The notes: generated by a model not told the origin, from the letters alone. A stretch of 64,000 nucleotides of DNA from JALOTE01 sp031422195 (GCA_031422195.1 JANOPZ010000031.1:1-64000); one strand, 5' to 3'. Shown: positions 25,309 to 34,372, numbered from the stretch's first letter. Numbers and translations are program-made.

Positions 25309-26298
25309 ATGCAAATATTTATCACTGAACCAGACCGTATTTTACGCTCAGCACGCCGAACGCTCAATTTGATGGGGCAGGGCCTTATCGCCCTTGATGC
25401 TGCGCTGGATGAAGGGCTCGGTGCCGCTCTAACAAGGAGTGTAACGCTGATTGCCGGCCAAACAGGGCGCGTAATCGTAACCGGGCTTGGCAAAAGCGGG
25501 CACATTGGCGCAAAAATTGCGGCAACTTTGGCTTCAACCGGCACACCAGCCTCCTTTGTTCATGCGGCAGAAGCCAATCATGGTGATCTGGGTATGATCA
25601 CGCCACAAGATGTGCTGATGATCCTGTCTTGGTCGGGTGAAACGACCGAGCTGGCTGCGATTTTGGCCTATGCTAAGCGATTTGAGATTCCGATTATTGC
25701 AATGACAGCGGGAACCGATTCGGCTTTAGGCCGTGCCGCTGATGCGGTATTGGCTTTGCCGCGTGCTGATGAGGCCTGCCCGCACGGGCTTGCACCCACA
25801 ACATCCACATTGATGCAGTTGGCAATAGGCGACGCGTTGGCAATAGCGCTGCTGGAGGCCAGGGGATTTACCGTTTCTGACTTTTATAGGTTTCATCCTG
25901 GAGGCAAGCTCGGGGCAAGCCTGACGCAAATTGGCGAGATCATGCATCAAGGTGATGAAGTGCCGGTACTTCCGGAGACTGCTTATATGCGGCAGGCCAT
26001 TTTGGAGATGACACGCAAAGGGTTTGGCTGTGTTGCCATTACAAATGCCACTGGTCAGTTATCAGGCATTATCACTGATGGTGATTTGCGGCGTCATATG
26101 GAAGACGGGTTGATTGATATGCAAACTGTTGCTGTCATGACCCCTAATCCGGCAAGCGTGACAGCCGATATGCTGGCCGTCGAAGTGCTGCAAACGCTTA
26201 ATGCCCGCAAAATTTCCGCATCAATTGTGGTTGATACAGATTTAAGGCCAATTGGCATTGTTCATCTCCATGACCTGCTGCGTATTGGCGTTGCTTGA
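25309..26298 (+). CDS. kdsD: Arabinose-5-phosphate isomerase, KpsF/GutQ family
   Basis: A 329-residue protein with an N-terminal SIS sugar-isomerase domain (V-T-G-L-G-K-S-G-H-I-G near residue 55; S-W-S-G-E-T-T-E near residue 105; H-G-L-A-P-T-T-S-T near residue 155) and two C-terminal CBS domains (V-M-T-P-N-P-A and D-G-D-L-R-R-H). Length and order match KdsD. Known role: converts ribulose 5-phosphate to arabinose 5-phosphate for KDO in lipopolysaccharide. I chose the ATG at 25309; a GTG six codons upstream is also open, and neither has a clear ribosome site. It ends three bases before the convergent NfeD-like gene. Confidence 0.9.
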   Translation: MQIFITEPDRILRSARRTLNLMGQGLIALDAALDEGLGAALTRSVTLIAGQTGRVIVTGLGKSGHIGAKIAATLASTGTPASFVHAAEANHGDLGMITPQDVLMILSWSGETTELAAILAYAKRFEIPIIAMTAGTDSALGRAADAVLALPRADEACPHGLAPTTSTLMQLAIGDALAIALLEARGFTVSDFYRFHPGGKLGASLTQIGEIMHQGDEVPVLPETAYMRQAILEMTRKGFGCVAITNATGQLSGIITDGDLRRHMEDGLIDMQTVAVMTPNPASVTADMLAVEVLQTLNARKISASIVVDTDLRPIGIVHLHDLLRIGVA

Positions 26299-26300
26299 AT

Positions 26301-26588
26301 TCAAGCAGTTTTGGGCCGTGCTTTGACGCTAGCCGCTATTTTGACGATGGCCACGATAATCAGGCTCAGCAAAACCCAAAGACCGAATTGAAATTCTAGA
26401 CTGATTGCCCGAACAATTCCGCTCCCGCCCATAATGGCTGTTGTTCCGGTGAAAATGGCTCCCAGTCCCAAGCCGAGCGCTATTGTGCGTGGACTGAAAA
26501 TTTCAATAATGATGATGCAAAAGCCAGCCACTATCCAAAGCCAAGCGCCAAGTTCTGCCGCCAGACGCATGGTCAGTTCAATCAACAA
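26301..26588 (-). CDS. Short NfeD-like membrane protein
   Basis: A 95-residue protein made of about three transmembrane helices (residues 12-32, 36-58 and 68-88). The W-L-W-I-V-A-G-F-C-I-I-I-I-E-I-F-S-P pattern and the following G-L-G-L-G-A-I-F-T-G are those of the N-terminal half of NfeD proteins. The C-terminal OB-fold domain of typical members (about 140 residues long) is missing and no SPFH partner gene is adjacent. It follows hemH by three bases on the same strand and is likely co-transcribed. The function is not established. Confidence 0.7.
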   Translation of the reverse strand: MLIELTMRLAAELGAWLWIVAGFCIIIIEIFSPRTIALGLGLGAIFTGTTAIMGGSGIVRAISLEFQFGLWVLLSLIIVAIVKIAASVKARPKTA

Positions 26589-26591
26589 AAT

Positions 26592-27656
26592 TTAGACCCA
26601 GCCCTGCAATTCGCGGCGTACCACATGTTCAAATACGCTCATGCCTTCATCAGAATCATTAAGACAAGGAATATGCGAATAATGCGTACCACCCGCGTGG
26701 AGAAAGATTTCGCTGCCTTCTTCGGCAATTTCTTCCAGCGTTTCGAGACAGTCAGACACAAAACCCGGATTGAAAGTCACCAGTTTTTTGATGCCTTTTT
26801 CGGGTAATGTCTCAATTGTTTTGTCAAAATAAGGTTGCAACCAATCTTCGGGACCGAAGCGGCTTTGAAAGGTCGTCATTAAAAAATCTTTTGACCAGCC
26901 CATGCGCTCCCGCAATAGCCGTGATGTTTTCAAACAGTGACAATGGTAGGGATCACCTTTTTTGAAATAGCTTTGCGGAATGCCATGATAAGACGCAATA
27001 ATCATGTCAGGCTCGAAATCGAGCGTGGCCAAGTGCTTTTTAATTGAGTTGGCTAGTGCTTCGATAAACACCGGCTCGTCATGATATGACGGCACGGTGC
27101 GAACGGCTGGCATAAAACGCATTTTCATCAATGCGTTGAAAAAATCATCGTTCACAGTTGCAGTTGTTGCAGCGGCATAGTGCGGGTAAAGCGGGAACAT
27201 AACGATGCGGTCGCAGCCCGCTTTTGTCAGGCGTTCGATGCCGCTTTCAATTGAAGGTTGGCCGTAGCGCATGCCCCAATCCACAATCACGTTCTTATAA
27301 TCGTTCAATAGGACTTGCAGTTTGTCTGACTGCGAGCGGGTGTATGTCCGCAAATAGCTTTCATCCAGATCGTTATTCCATATTGCAGCGTAAGCTTTGG
27401 CAACCTTTTTGGGGCGGGTGTTCAAAACGATGCCGTAAAGAATGGGGTACCAAAGCGCCCGAGGCCATTCAATAACGCGTTTATCGGATAGGAATTGTTT
27501 AAGGTAACGCCTGAGGGCTGGCGCAGTTGCTGCATCCGGTGTGCCCAAATTGACCAAAAGAACACCGACTTTGCCAATATTTACAACCGGATGGTCTGGC
27601 GTTAACGGACCAACCGCTTTGGACATACTGCGTGACAAGCGCGGGTCAACATTCAT
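26592..27656 (-). CDS. hemH: Ferrochelatase
   Basis: A 354-residue ferrochelatase. Marks: V-G-V-L-L-V-N-L-G-T-P near residue 27, M-R-Y-G-Q-P-S near residue 120, the catalytic histidine in S-Y-H-G-I-P near residue 218, and the C-terminal E-E-I-A-E-E-G block with N-P-G-F-V-S-D-C-L-E-T. Known role: insertion of ferrous iron into protoporphyrin IX, at the inner face of the membrane. I chose the ATG at 27656, with GGAG eight bases upstream; the longer frame to 27707 runs into an Irr-type iron box, which would then lie inside the transcript leader. This organism also carries bch genes, which compete for protoporphyrin. Confidence 0.96.
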   Translation of the reverse strand: MNVDPRLSRSMSKAVGPLTPDHPVVNIGKVGVLLVNLGTPDAATAPALRRYLKQFLSDKRVIEWPRALWYPILYGIVLNTRPKKVAKAYAAIWNNDLDESYLRTYTRSQSDKLQVLLNDYKNVIVDWGMRYGQPSIESGIERLTKAGCDRIVMFPLYPHYAAATTATVNDDFFNALMKMRFMPAVRTVPSYHDEPVFIEALANSIKKHLATLDFEPDMIIASYHGIPQSYFKKGDPYHCHCLKTSRLLRERMGWSKDFLMTTFQSRFGPEDWLQPYFDKTIETLPEKGIKKLVTFNPGFVSDCLETLEEIAEEGSEIFLHAGGTHYSHIPCLNDSDEGMSVFEHVVRRELQGWV

Positions 27657-27711
27657 CTTCCATGCTCCGTCGGCTTGCCCTTGGGATAAAGCAAAGCGTG
27701 CAACCATCGAT

Positions 27712-27728
27712 TTAAGAATTATTCTAAG
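27712..27728 (-). promoter_or_regulatory. ICE-like iron control element (Irr box) for hemH
   Basis: The 17-base sequence TTAAGAATTATTCTAAG matches the rhizobial ICE consensus TTTAGAA-N3-TTCTAAA at 12 of 14 fixed positions and is palindromic in its core. It lies 56 bases before the chosen hemH start. In related bacteria Irr binds this site under iron limitation to adjust haem synthesis. No irr gene is in the window. Confidence 0.65.
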
Positions 27729-27808
27729 GTTGTTGCCGGTTCAATTCAATGGCTGCGGGCACATTGGTTCTTCGCTTAAGTGAGGCGGATTGCCTCAACC
27801 CATTGATT

Positions 27809-28252
27809 TCAACCCTGAAGCTTTGGCGGTGATATGATACCGGTGACAGCTGGCAAAGCTGGGGGCGGAGGCGTCCGGCTCGTGCGCACCAACGAAAATT
27901 GAGACCCGCTGGCAGCAGTGCAATTTAACTGCTGTTGTTGCACTTGTAGGCAATTAACCTGTGAGGTGGTTCCACGAACCAAAGACGTCAACGTCAGTTG
28001 CACCAAATTGCCATTTGCAACTGAATAAGTACCTTCGGCCAGCCGGGCGCCGGTGTCAGCTGCATAAGATGCAAAAAAACCGTTACCAAATGTGGAAATG
28101 GCAACGCCGTCAGTGCCGATCCAATTGCCTTGCGGGCCCAGCTGTTGCGGCTGAACCGGTACCGGGAGAGTGGATACTGGCCCCGATATTTCGCATCCGG
28201 CCAAAGCCAAACCAGCCAGAACTAAACCAAAAACCGATGATAATTTTGTCAT
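27809..28252 (-). CDS. omp10: Omp10-family outer-membrane lipoprotein
   Basis: A 147-residue lipoprotein. The lipobox is L-A-G-C at residues 17-20, so the mature protein starts at a lipidated cysteine. The core G-N-W-I-G-T-D-G-V-A, F-G-N-G-F-F-A, L-A-E-G-T-Y near residue 70, and L-V-R-G-T-T-S-Q-V-N-C then L-N-C-T-A-A-S-G-S-Q-F-S-L-V-R near residues 90-125 closely follow Brucella Omp10 as I remember it, including the two cysteines. The C terminus has an added Pro-rich tail. It belongs to the protease-inhibitor-like lipoprotein group; the function in the envelope is unclear. It lies upstream of hemH on the same strand but is separated by a 152-base gap holding the iron box. Confidence 0.88.
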   Translation of the reverse strand: MTKLSSVFGLVLAGLALAGCEISGPVSTLPVPVQPQQLGPQGNWIGTDGVAISTFGNGFFASYAADTGARLAEGTYSVANGNLVQLTLTSLVRGTTSQVNCLQVQQQQLNCTAASGSQFSLVRTSRTPPPPALPAVTGIISPPKLQG

Positions 28253-28367
28253 GTAACCCTGGCTCTGAACAAACTGTTCTGAATTTCTCTCACCTTTGTG
28301 GCTTTAGAAGCTGGCAAAATCAAGATCAGATAAGACTTAATTCAAGTTTGCTTCGGTTTTGGGCCTG

Positions 28368-29861
28368 TTATTGAACTAAAATGTTCCGAAATTGCCACGC
28401 ATCTTTTATGTCAATGTTCTCATCAAAAAAGCCCGGCCGACCTGTCAGCGGTGTCCACTCCGTATAATGGCCTTCCATGGGCCCAAGATAGCGGCGTTGA
28501 ATTTCAATGCAGCGCTCAAAATCCATCTCGTCGGTTTCAACAATCCCGGCGTTGGGGTTTTCCAGCGCCCAAACCATCCCGGTAATGACTGCAGATGTGA
28601 CTTGGAGGCCGGTTGCGTTTTGATAGGGCGCTAATTTACGGGCTTCGTCGATGGAGAGGCGCGAGCCATACCAATAGGCATTTTTAGCGTGGCCATAGAG
28701 CAAGATGCCCAGTTCATCGCCACCATCGCTAATTTCGTTTTCATCGAGCACATGAAACGTCGCTTGCGGTTTTCCTGCTGCGCCAAAGAGTTCATGCAAT
28801 GATAAAATCGCATGGTTGCAAGGGTGGTAGGCATAATGGCAAGTTGGGCGGTAAATTAGTTTCCCTTTTTTACCATCTTTACGGCCTTCTTTCACCGTAA
28901 AATAATCGGCAATAGAAATCGCTTCATTATGGGTGACAAGAAAACCATATTGCGGTCCGGGGGCCGGAGCCCAAGTCCGCACGCGGGTGTTAGCGCCCGG
29001 TTGTTCTAAATAAATGGCTGCCTTACAGCCCTTTTTGTGTTTCCGGGCTGTTTTAGGTTTCCAATTTTCGTGGGTGCCCCAGCCAAGTTCGGCGGGTTGC
29101 AAGCCTTCGGAAATAAAACCTTCAACAGACCATGTATTCCAAAATGTATCGAGCGGTTTTGCAGCTTTGGTACGCTGCGTATCGCGTTCGGCAACGTGGA
29201 TGCCTTTAACGCCCGCAGATTTCATCAACCGCGCCCAACCATCACGGTCGCTGGGTTTTGGGGTTTCAAATAGGAGACCCAAATCTTTTGAAAGATTAAC
29301 CAGCGCTTGTTTAACAAACCAAGACACCATACCGGGGTTTGCCCCACATGCTGAAACCGCAGTTGGCCCGCCCGGTTTTTTGCGCTTTTCGGTTTGCACT
29401 GCTTCGCGCAGCACATAATTGGTGCGGGCGGCGTTGCCCGCTTTGGCATCATAATAAAAACCGAGCCAAGGCTCGACCACGGTATCGATGTAAAGCGCAC
29501 CAAGCTCTCGGGACAGCTTCATAATATCAAGCGATGAGGTGTCGACTGACAGATTGACACAAAATCCTTGGCCGCCGCCATTTGTCAAAAGGGGCGTGAG
29601 CATTTCTTTGTAATTTTCCTTTGTGACCGCCTCCCGGATAAAGCGCACACCATGTTTTGCAGCAATTTCCGCGTTTTCACCTTCGGGATTGGGGTCAATA
29701 ATCACCATACGCGATTTATCGAAGTTAAAATGGCGCTCAATCAAAGGCAGCGTGCCACGCCCGATAGAACCAAAGCCAATCATGACAATAGGCCCCTCAA
29801 TGGTGGCAAATACGTCATGCCCGGATTGAATGTTATTGGCTGTATCGGGCTGTGTATGCAT
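28368..29861 (-). CDS. hss: Homospermidine synthase
   Basis: A 497-residue NAD-dependent enzyme of the saccharopine dehydrogenase-like fold. The Rossmann motif V-M-I-G-F-G-S-I-G-R-G is near residue 26; A-C-G-A-N-P-G-M-V-S and the V-R-T-W-A-P-A-P-G-P region are typical. Length and sequence match bacterial HSS. Known role: joins two putrescine units (or putrescine and spermidine) to homospermidine, the major polyamine of many rhizobia. The leader holds a hairpin AACGGC-N7-GCCGTT (29881-29899), and GAGGCG serves as ribosome site. It is the lone gene between omp10 and a DUF3445 gene. Confidence 0.96.
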   Translation of the reverse strand: MHTQPDTANNIQSGHDVFATIEGPIVMIGFGSIGRGTLPLIERHFNFDKSRMVIIDPNPEGENAEIAAKHGVRFIREAVTKENYKEMLTPLLTNGGGQGFCVNLSVDTSSLDIMKLSRELGALYIDTVVEPWLGFYYDAKAGNAARTNYVLREAVQTEKRKKPGGPTAVSACGANPGMVSWFVKQALVNLSKDLGLLFETPKPSDRDGWARLMKSAGVKGIHVAERDTQRTKAAKPLDTFWNTWSVEGFISEGLQPAELGWGTHENWKPKTARKHKKGCKAAIYLEQPGANTRVRTWAPAPGPQYGFLVTHNEAISIADYFTVKEGRKDGKKGKLIYRPTCHYAYHPCNHAILSLHELFGAAGKPQATFHVLDENEISDGGDELGILLYGHAKNAYWYGSRLSIDEARKLAPYQNATGLQVTSAVITGMVWALENPNAGIVETDEMDFERCIEIQRRYLGPMEGHYTEWTPLTGRPGFFDENIDIKDAWQFRNILVQ

Positions 29862-29880
29862 TTTGACGCCTCAAATCTGA

Positions 29881-29899
29881 AACGGCGTTATAGGCCGTT
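29881..29899 (-). promoter_or_regulatory. Leader hairpin of hss
   Basis: Perfect six-base stem AACGGC/GCCGTT with a seven-base loop, about 20 bases before the hss start and about ten before its ribosome site. It may affect translation, but no known riboswitch architecture is recognisable. Confidence 0.4.
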
Positions 29900-29944
29900 A
29901 CACGTTAAGAGCGAATGCCCATTTTCAGCCAATCATAAAATCTA

Positions 29945-30769
29945 TTATGCGGCGTCTAACTCATTGGCCAACCGGTCGGCGGCTTGGAGCATGCCTTTGT
30001 AATGACGCTCTTCTTGGTTCATGAGCCGCAACACCGAGGCCAATTTTTTGCCATCACCGCGTTCCACGGTTTGGGTTAGAGGTTCTATGCCAATTCGAAT
30101 AGTGAAAAGAATATCGCCGGTTTTTGGTAATTTGGTCAGCGTTTGGCGTTCGGAGCGAAAAAAGCCTTGGCTGATCAGCGAGCGGTCGCAATCAAAATCT
30201 TGGGACGTTTCACTGTGACTGCTCGGATGATGCAACGCATTATCGGGGTAAATTGACCAATTGGCACGGATAACAGTCGTATCATGCGCCAGAGTATCAA
30301 ACATACGAGCAATAACAGTGGCGTTGCGTGTGCCGGTGCCGAACCCGGGAACCGTGCTGTGCACAATATCCATCGGGTGACCAAACTTCTCGAGTAAGCG
30401 CCAACTTGACGGAAAACACAGAGACCCTGCTGCCAAGCGCCAGCCGGTTTCGCCTTTACGCATCAAGACCAGATCATCTTCAATATGCCGTGCGGCGTGC
30501 TGTAAGGGTGGTTCACCCAGAGGGCATGGCGGAATGATGAAGCCAAGCTTGGCGGATGTGAACGCAGAAATGCGGTCCAATGCCTCAATTTGCGCATCAA
30601 ACGTTTCTTGTTCAGCAGCAAAAACCTCGCCAGATTTTGTAGCAATCAAACCCGCTTTTTCTGCCCGGTAGGCCGGCAGTTGATCTGAGACTACAAGCCA
30701 GTTTTCAGCCTCTAGCGGTTGAACGCCGATCCGAAACGCCGGACCGATAACAGGAAGAATAACGCCCAT
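29945..30769 (-). CDS. DUF3445, haem-dependent oxidative N-demethylase-like protein
   Basis: A 274-residue protein of the DUF3445 family (alpha-subunit-like of haem-dependent oxidative N-demethylase). The conserved region L-C-F-P-S-S-W-R-L-L-E-K-F-G-H-P-M-D-I-V-H near residue 125, with a histidine likely near the haem, and the R-A-N-W-S-I-Y-P segment near residue 175, are those of the family. Known characterised members oxidise N-methyl groups (dimethylamine-type substrates) using haem and electron-transfer partners. Such partners (hdm or dmm-type reductase genes) are not next to it here, so its activity is uncertain. It starts one base beyond the pepF stop, on the same strand, so both are probably co-transcribed. 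Confidence 0.82.
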   Translation of the reverse strand: MGVILPVIGPAFRIGVQPLEAENWLVVSDQLPAYRAEKAGLIATKSGEVFAAEQETFDAQIEALDRISAFTSAKLGFIIPPCPLGEPPLQHAARHIEDDLVLMRKGETGWRLAAGSLCFPSSWRLLEKFGHPMDIVHSTVPGFGTGTRNATVIARMFDTLAHDTTVIRANWSIYPDNALHHPSSHSETSQDFDCDRSLISQGFFRSERQTLTKLPKTGDILFTIRIGIEPLTQTVERGDGKKLASVLRLMNQEERHYKGMLQAADRLANELDAA

Positions 30770-30770
30770 A

Positions 30771-32585
30771 TCAATCTTCCAGCGCTTCTAACTCGTCAAT
30801 AATACCTTCGATTACGCGCAAGCCGCGGGCCCAGAAGTTGGGGTCGGAAGCATCAAGGCCAAACGGTTCCAAAAGTTCCGAATGATGTTTCGTGCCGCCA
30901 GCTTTGAGCATTTCAAAATAGCGCTGCTGGAAACCTTCATCAGCATTTTCATAGACCGCATAAAGCGCGTTCACGAGGCAATCACCAAAGGCATAGGCAT
31001 AGACATAAAACGGCGAATGAATGAAATGCGGAATATAAGTCCAATAGACTTCATAACCATCATTGAGTTTTACCGCGGGCCCGAGGCTGGCGCTTTGCAC
31101 GCTCATCCAATGGGCGGCAATATCATCGGCGGTCAGTTCACCGTTACGGCGGGCTTCGTGGATTTTCCGTTCAAATTGGTAAAACGCAATTTGGCGCATG
31201 ACAGTATTGATCATGTCTTCCGCCTTTTGCGCCAGCAATTGCTTGCGTGACGCTTTGTCTTTGGTTTTAGCAAGCAATGATTTGAACGTTAGCATTTCAC
31301 CAAAGACTGAGGCGGTTTCAGCCAGCGTCAGGGGCGTATTCGCCATCAAAGCGCCTTGGCCGGCAGCCAAAACCTGATGCACGCCGTGGCCAAGCTCATG
31401 GGCCAGCGTCATCACATCGCGTGGCTTGCCGAGATAGTTGAGAAGCACATAGGGATGGGCAGACGGCACTGTCGGGTGCGCAAAAGCTCCCGGTGCTTTA
31501 CCCTCACGGTTTGGCGCGTCGATCCAGTTTTCATCAAAAAAACGTTTTGCAATGGCCGCCATTTCAGGGGCAAATTTGCCGTAGGCTGAAAGGACAGTTT
31601 CCCGTGCCTCCTCCCAACTGATCAGAGCTTGTGGCGATTGCGGCAAAGGTGCGTTGCGATCCCAAAAATTCAGTTGATCCATGCCCAGCCATTTCGCTTT
31701 GAGCTTGTAATAACGATGGGCGGTGCGTGGATAGGCATCTTGAACAGCAGCAACAAGCGCATCGACAACTTCGCCTTCAACGCGGTTGGCCAAATGGCGG
31801 CCGTCAGCAACATCGTCAAAGCCTCGCCAGCGGTCAGAAATTTCTTTGTCCTTGGCTAGCGTATTGGTAATCAGCGCAAACAAACGCGTGTTTTCGATAA
31901 ATTTTGCGGTCAGGGCTTTGGCGCCATTTTCACGAACGACTGGATCCGCATTTTGCATCAAGTTCAAAGTAGGCTCTAATCCCAAGCTCACGCCATCGAC
32001 GTCAAAGCGCATGGCCGCCATGGTTTCATCAAACAGACGATTCCATGCGGAGGCTCCCGTCATTGATTTTTCTTGAAAGACTTGCTCGACCCGCTCTTCA
32101 AGCTGATAGAGTTTTTCCATCCGCACGTCTGCAACCCATGGCTTATAATGCGCCAACAGTGCATCAGCCCCAAAAGCGGTCGTTAAGTCTGCATCGCTGA
32201 TGGCGTTGAGTTCAAGGCTGAAAAACACCAATAATGAACTCATTTCAGTCAATGTGCCTTGCACATCGGCAAAAAACTTTGTGGCAGCAGCGTCTGAAGT
32301 GTTGCCGTAATAGTTCAAGCCCGCATACGAACCCAGACGGCCTGCGCGCTCGTCAATGGCTTCGAAAGCTTTGATCGCCGCGCCTAAGCCGTCATTGCCA
32401 GTTGTTTTGGCTGCCTCGCCCAGCTGGCCTTTCCAGCGCGCGGCAAAGGCTGCGGCTGCATTCACCACCCAGCTAAGGTCGTCAGCAATTTTGGCATCTT
32501 CCATACCATGATAGAGGGCCGACAAATCCCAGACAGGCAGATCGCCCAGAGGGGCTGATTGAGACACGACAGTTTTTTTGGCCAT
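30771..32585 (-). CDS. pepF: Oligoendopeptidase F
   Basis: A 604-residue M3B metallopeptidase. The zinc motif H-E-L-G-H-G-V-H near residue 395 holds the ligands and the catalytic glutamate; the third ligand is in the downstream E-T-A-S-V-F-G-E segment. F-A-H-P-T-V-P-S near residue 370 and the long helical N terminus (I-S-D-A-D-L-T-T-A-F) match PepF/M03B proteins. Known role: cytosolic cleavage of oligopeptides of about 7-23 residues. No signal peptide. The reverse-complement of the region upstream gives only a weak ribosome site. It is followed by the DUF3445 gene one base later. Confidence 0.94.
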   Translation of the reverse strand: MAKKTVVSQSAPLGDLPVWDLSALYHGMEDAKIADDLSWVVNAAAAFAARWKGQLGEAAKTTGNDGLGAAIKAFEAIDERAGRLGSYAGLNYYGNTSDAAATKFFADVQGTLTEMSSLLVFFSLELNAISDADLTTAFGADALLAHYKPWVADVRMEKLYQLEERVEQVFQEKSMTGASAWNRLFDETMAAMRFDVDGVSLGLEPTLNLMQNADPVVRENGAKALTAKFIENTRLFALITNTLAKDKEISDRWRGFDDVADGRHLANRVEGEVVDALVAAVQDAYPRTAHRYYKLKAKWLGMDQLNFWDRNAPLPQSPQALISWEEARETVLSAYGKFAPEMAAIAKRFFDENWIDAPNREGKAPGAFAHPTVPSAHPYVLLNYLGKPRDVMTLAHELGHGVHQVLAAGQGALMANTPLTLAETASVFGEMLTFKSLLAKTKDKASRKQLLAQKAEDMINTVMRQIAFYQFERKIHEARRNGELTADDIAAHWMSVQSASLGPAVKLNDGYEVYWTYIPHFIHSPFYVYAYAFGDCLVNALYAVYENADEGFQQRYFEMLKAGGTKHHSELLEPFGLDASDPNFWARGLRVIEGIIDELEALED

Positions 32586-32711
32586 ATTAATTGCTCAAAT
32601 TTGAATGATCCGGTTTGTCCAACCTTCAGCATTTCAGGTGTACTGTTTTGGCCTACGCTGCAAACAAAGCAGTCATAGAACACAGATTTGTTTTAGCCCG
32701 CGAAAGCCGCC

Positions 32712-34226
32712 ATGCAAGCACTGATTATGCAAGAACCCGTTCTGATTGTTGACGATGACCCGGTGCAACGCCGTTTGTCAGAAGCCACACTGCTGCGTGC
32801 CGGTTTTAATGTGGTAACTGTTGATAATGGCAAAGATGCGCTAGCGCGTTTAGAAACCGAAGCCTTTTCCGCAGTCCTTCTTGATATGATGATGCCGGGT
32901 ATTGATGGTGCCGGAGTTCTGTCGGGTTTGGCACAATTGGGTGTTGCAACCCCGGTGGTTATCCAAACCGCGCAAGGTTCAATTGATGCTGCGGTTCGGA
33001 TGGTGCGTGCCGGTGCGTTTGACTTTCTTGTAAAACCAGTCGCGCCTGAAAAGCTTGTCGCTTCGCTTCAAGCAGCGATAAAGCTTCTTGTGTTTGAAGG
33101 CAAAGCGCAACACGCCAGAGCCCGCGCGGCCGAACGGTTCAGCCTTGATGATCTGGTGACGCAAAGTCCATATATGGAGAAAGTCGTGAGGCTTGCAGCG
33201 CGTGCAGCAGCTTCGAATATACCGGTGCTGATTGAGGGCGAGTCTGGCGTCGGTAAGGAAATGGTGGCGCGCGCCATTCAATCGCAAAGCAATCGCCGCT
33301 CAAAAGCGTTTCTCACCGTTAATTGCGGTGCCATTCCGGAAAAGCTGGTGGAAAGCATTTTATTTGGGCATGAAAAAGGTGCGTTTACCGGTGCCAATGA
33401 ACGCCATGACGGCAAGTTTGTTGAAGCGGATCACGGCACCTTGTTTTTGGACGAAATCGGCGAGTTGCCGCTTGATGTGCAGGTAAAATTGCTGCGTGCC
33501 GTGCAATTTAATGAAATTGACCCGGTGGGTGCCAAACGCCCGCGTTCGGTCGATATACGGTTGATTTCTGCCACTAATAAAAATTTAATTGAAGAAATTA
33601 AAGCCTCGCGCTTTCGCGAAGATTTGTTCTATCGTCTCAATGTGTTTCCAATTCATGTGCCGCCATTGCGTGAGCGCCGTGAGGATATTGCCCAATTGGC
33701 GGGCCATTTTCTAAAGCGTTATGCTCATATCACCCCACAATCACCAGCGCAGCGCATTTCTGCCTCAGCCCTCGGCGTGCTCATCAAGCATGACTGGCCG
33801 GGCAATATTCGTGAACTTGAAAATGCCATCTACCGAGCCGTGGTTTTGGCCGATGGTCCTGAATTGCGTCCAGAGCAGTTTCCACAAATATTGGCGCAAT
33901 CTGCCCCGATTATCGTGCAGACCGGTTTTTTGTCTGAGGTGCACATTGAGGCTCCCCCTTTAGCACATGAACCCGAGCTTCTTCCCGTTACTGATAACGC
34001 GGCGGTAAATGTGGCCGGTGGGTTAAGCGTTGTAAACTCCAGCGGTCATATCCGCGCACTGGAGGATATTGAGGCTGATATTTTACGTATCGCTATTGCG
34101 CATTATGATGGTCAGTTGTCAGAGGTGGCACGGCGGCTGGGTATTGGCCGTTCAACACTTTATCGCAAAATTGCAGATTTTGGCTTGGATAGTGGCGTTT
34201 CAGGGCTTGACCATAAAGCCAATTGA
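32712..34226 (+). CDS. Sigma-54-dependent response regulator, NtrC family
   Basis: A 504-residue regulator with three domains. The receiver (residues 6-125) has the acidic pocket V-D-D-D and phospho-acceptor Asp in V-L-L-D-M-M-M-P; the AAA+ domain (about 155-390) has Walker A G-E-S-G-V-G-K-E, the sigma-54 contact loop G-A-F-T-G-A, and Walker B L-F-L-D-E-I-G-E; the C terminus ends in a Fis-type helix-turn-helix (V-A-R-R-L-G-I-G-R-S-T-L-Y-R-K-I). No sensor kinase is next to it. In this order it precedes the DUF882 gene, 170 bases upstream, on the same strand, but no sigma-54 promoter was found in that gap. ATG at 32712 is used; a second ATG five codons later is possible. Confidence 0.93.
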   Translation: MQALIMQEPVLIVDDDPVQRRLSEATLLRAGFNVVTVDNGKDALARLETEAFSAVLLDMMMPGIDGAGVLSGLAQLGVATPVVIQTAQGSIDAAVRMVRAGAFDFLVKPVAPEKLVASLQAAIKLLVFEGKAQHARARAAERFSLDDLVTQSPYMEKVVRLAARAAASNIPVLIEGESGVGKEMVARAIQSQSNRRSKAFLTVNCGAIPEKLVESILFGHEKGAFTGANERHDGKFVEADHGTLFLDEIGELPLDVQVKLLRAVQFNEIDPVGAKRPRSVDIRLISATNKNLIEEIKASRFREDLFYRLNVFPIHVPPLRERREDIAQLAGHFLKRYAHITPQSPAQRISASALGVLIKHDWPGNIRELENAIYRAVVLADGPELRPEQFPQILAQSAPIIVQTGFLSEVHIEAPPLAHEPELLPVTDNAAVNVAGGLSVVNSSGHIRALEDIEADILRIAIAHYDGQLSEVARRLGIGRSTLYRKIADFGLDSGVSGLDHKAN

Positions 34227-34351
34227 ACATCCCTTTACCAGTGATTAACTGTGTTTCGTCATGGTCAGATTTGGTTTTTCCATCTTGTCATGGAATGACC
34301 GCATTTGTTTGACATGCCGGTTTGGTGCAAACAGCCATAGTTAAAGACGCT

Positions 34352-34372
34352 TTGCCACTTGCTATGTGGCAA
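34352..34372 (+). promoter_or_regulatory. Inverted repeat upstream of DUF882 gene
   Basis: Perfect seven-base arms TTGCCAC and GTGGCAA with a seven-base gap, 26 bases before the GTG start. It may be an operator or a leader hairpin. Confidence 0.35.

Noticed and set aside
28267..28279. GAACA-AAC-TGTTC near the omp10 start as a LexA box
   Set aside because: Alphaproteobacterial LexA sites are GTTC direct repeats with seven bases between, not this inverted repeat.
29862..29944. Known riboswitch (SAM, TPP, glycine or polyamine) in the hss leader
   Set aside because: Only one short hairpin is present; none of the conserved cores of these riboswitches can be seen.
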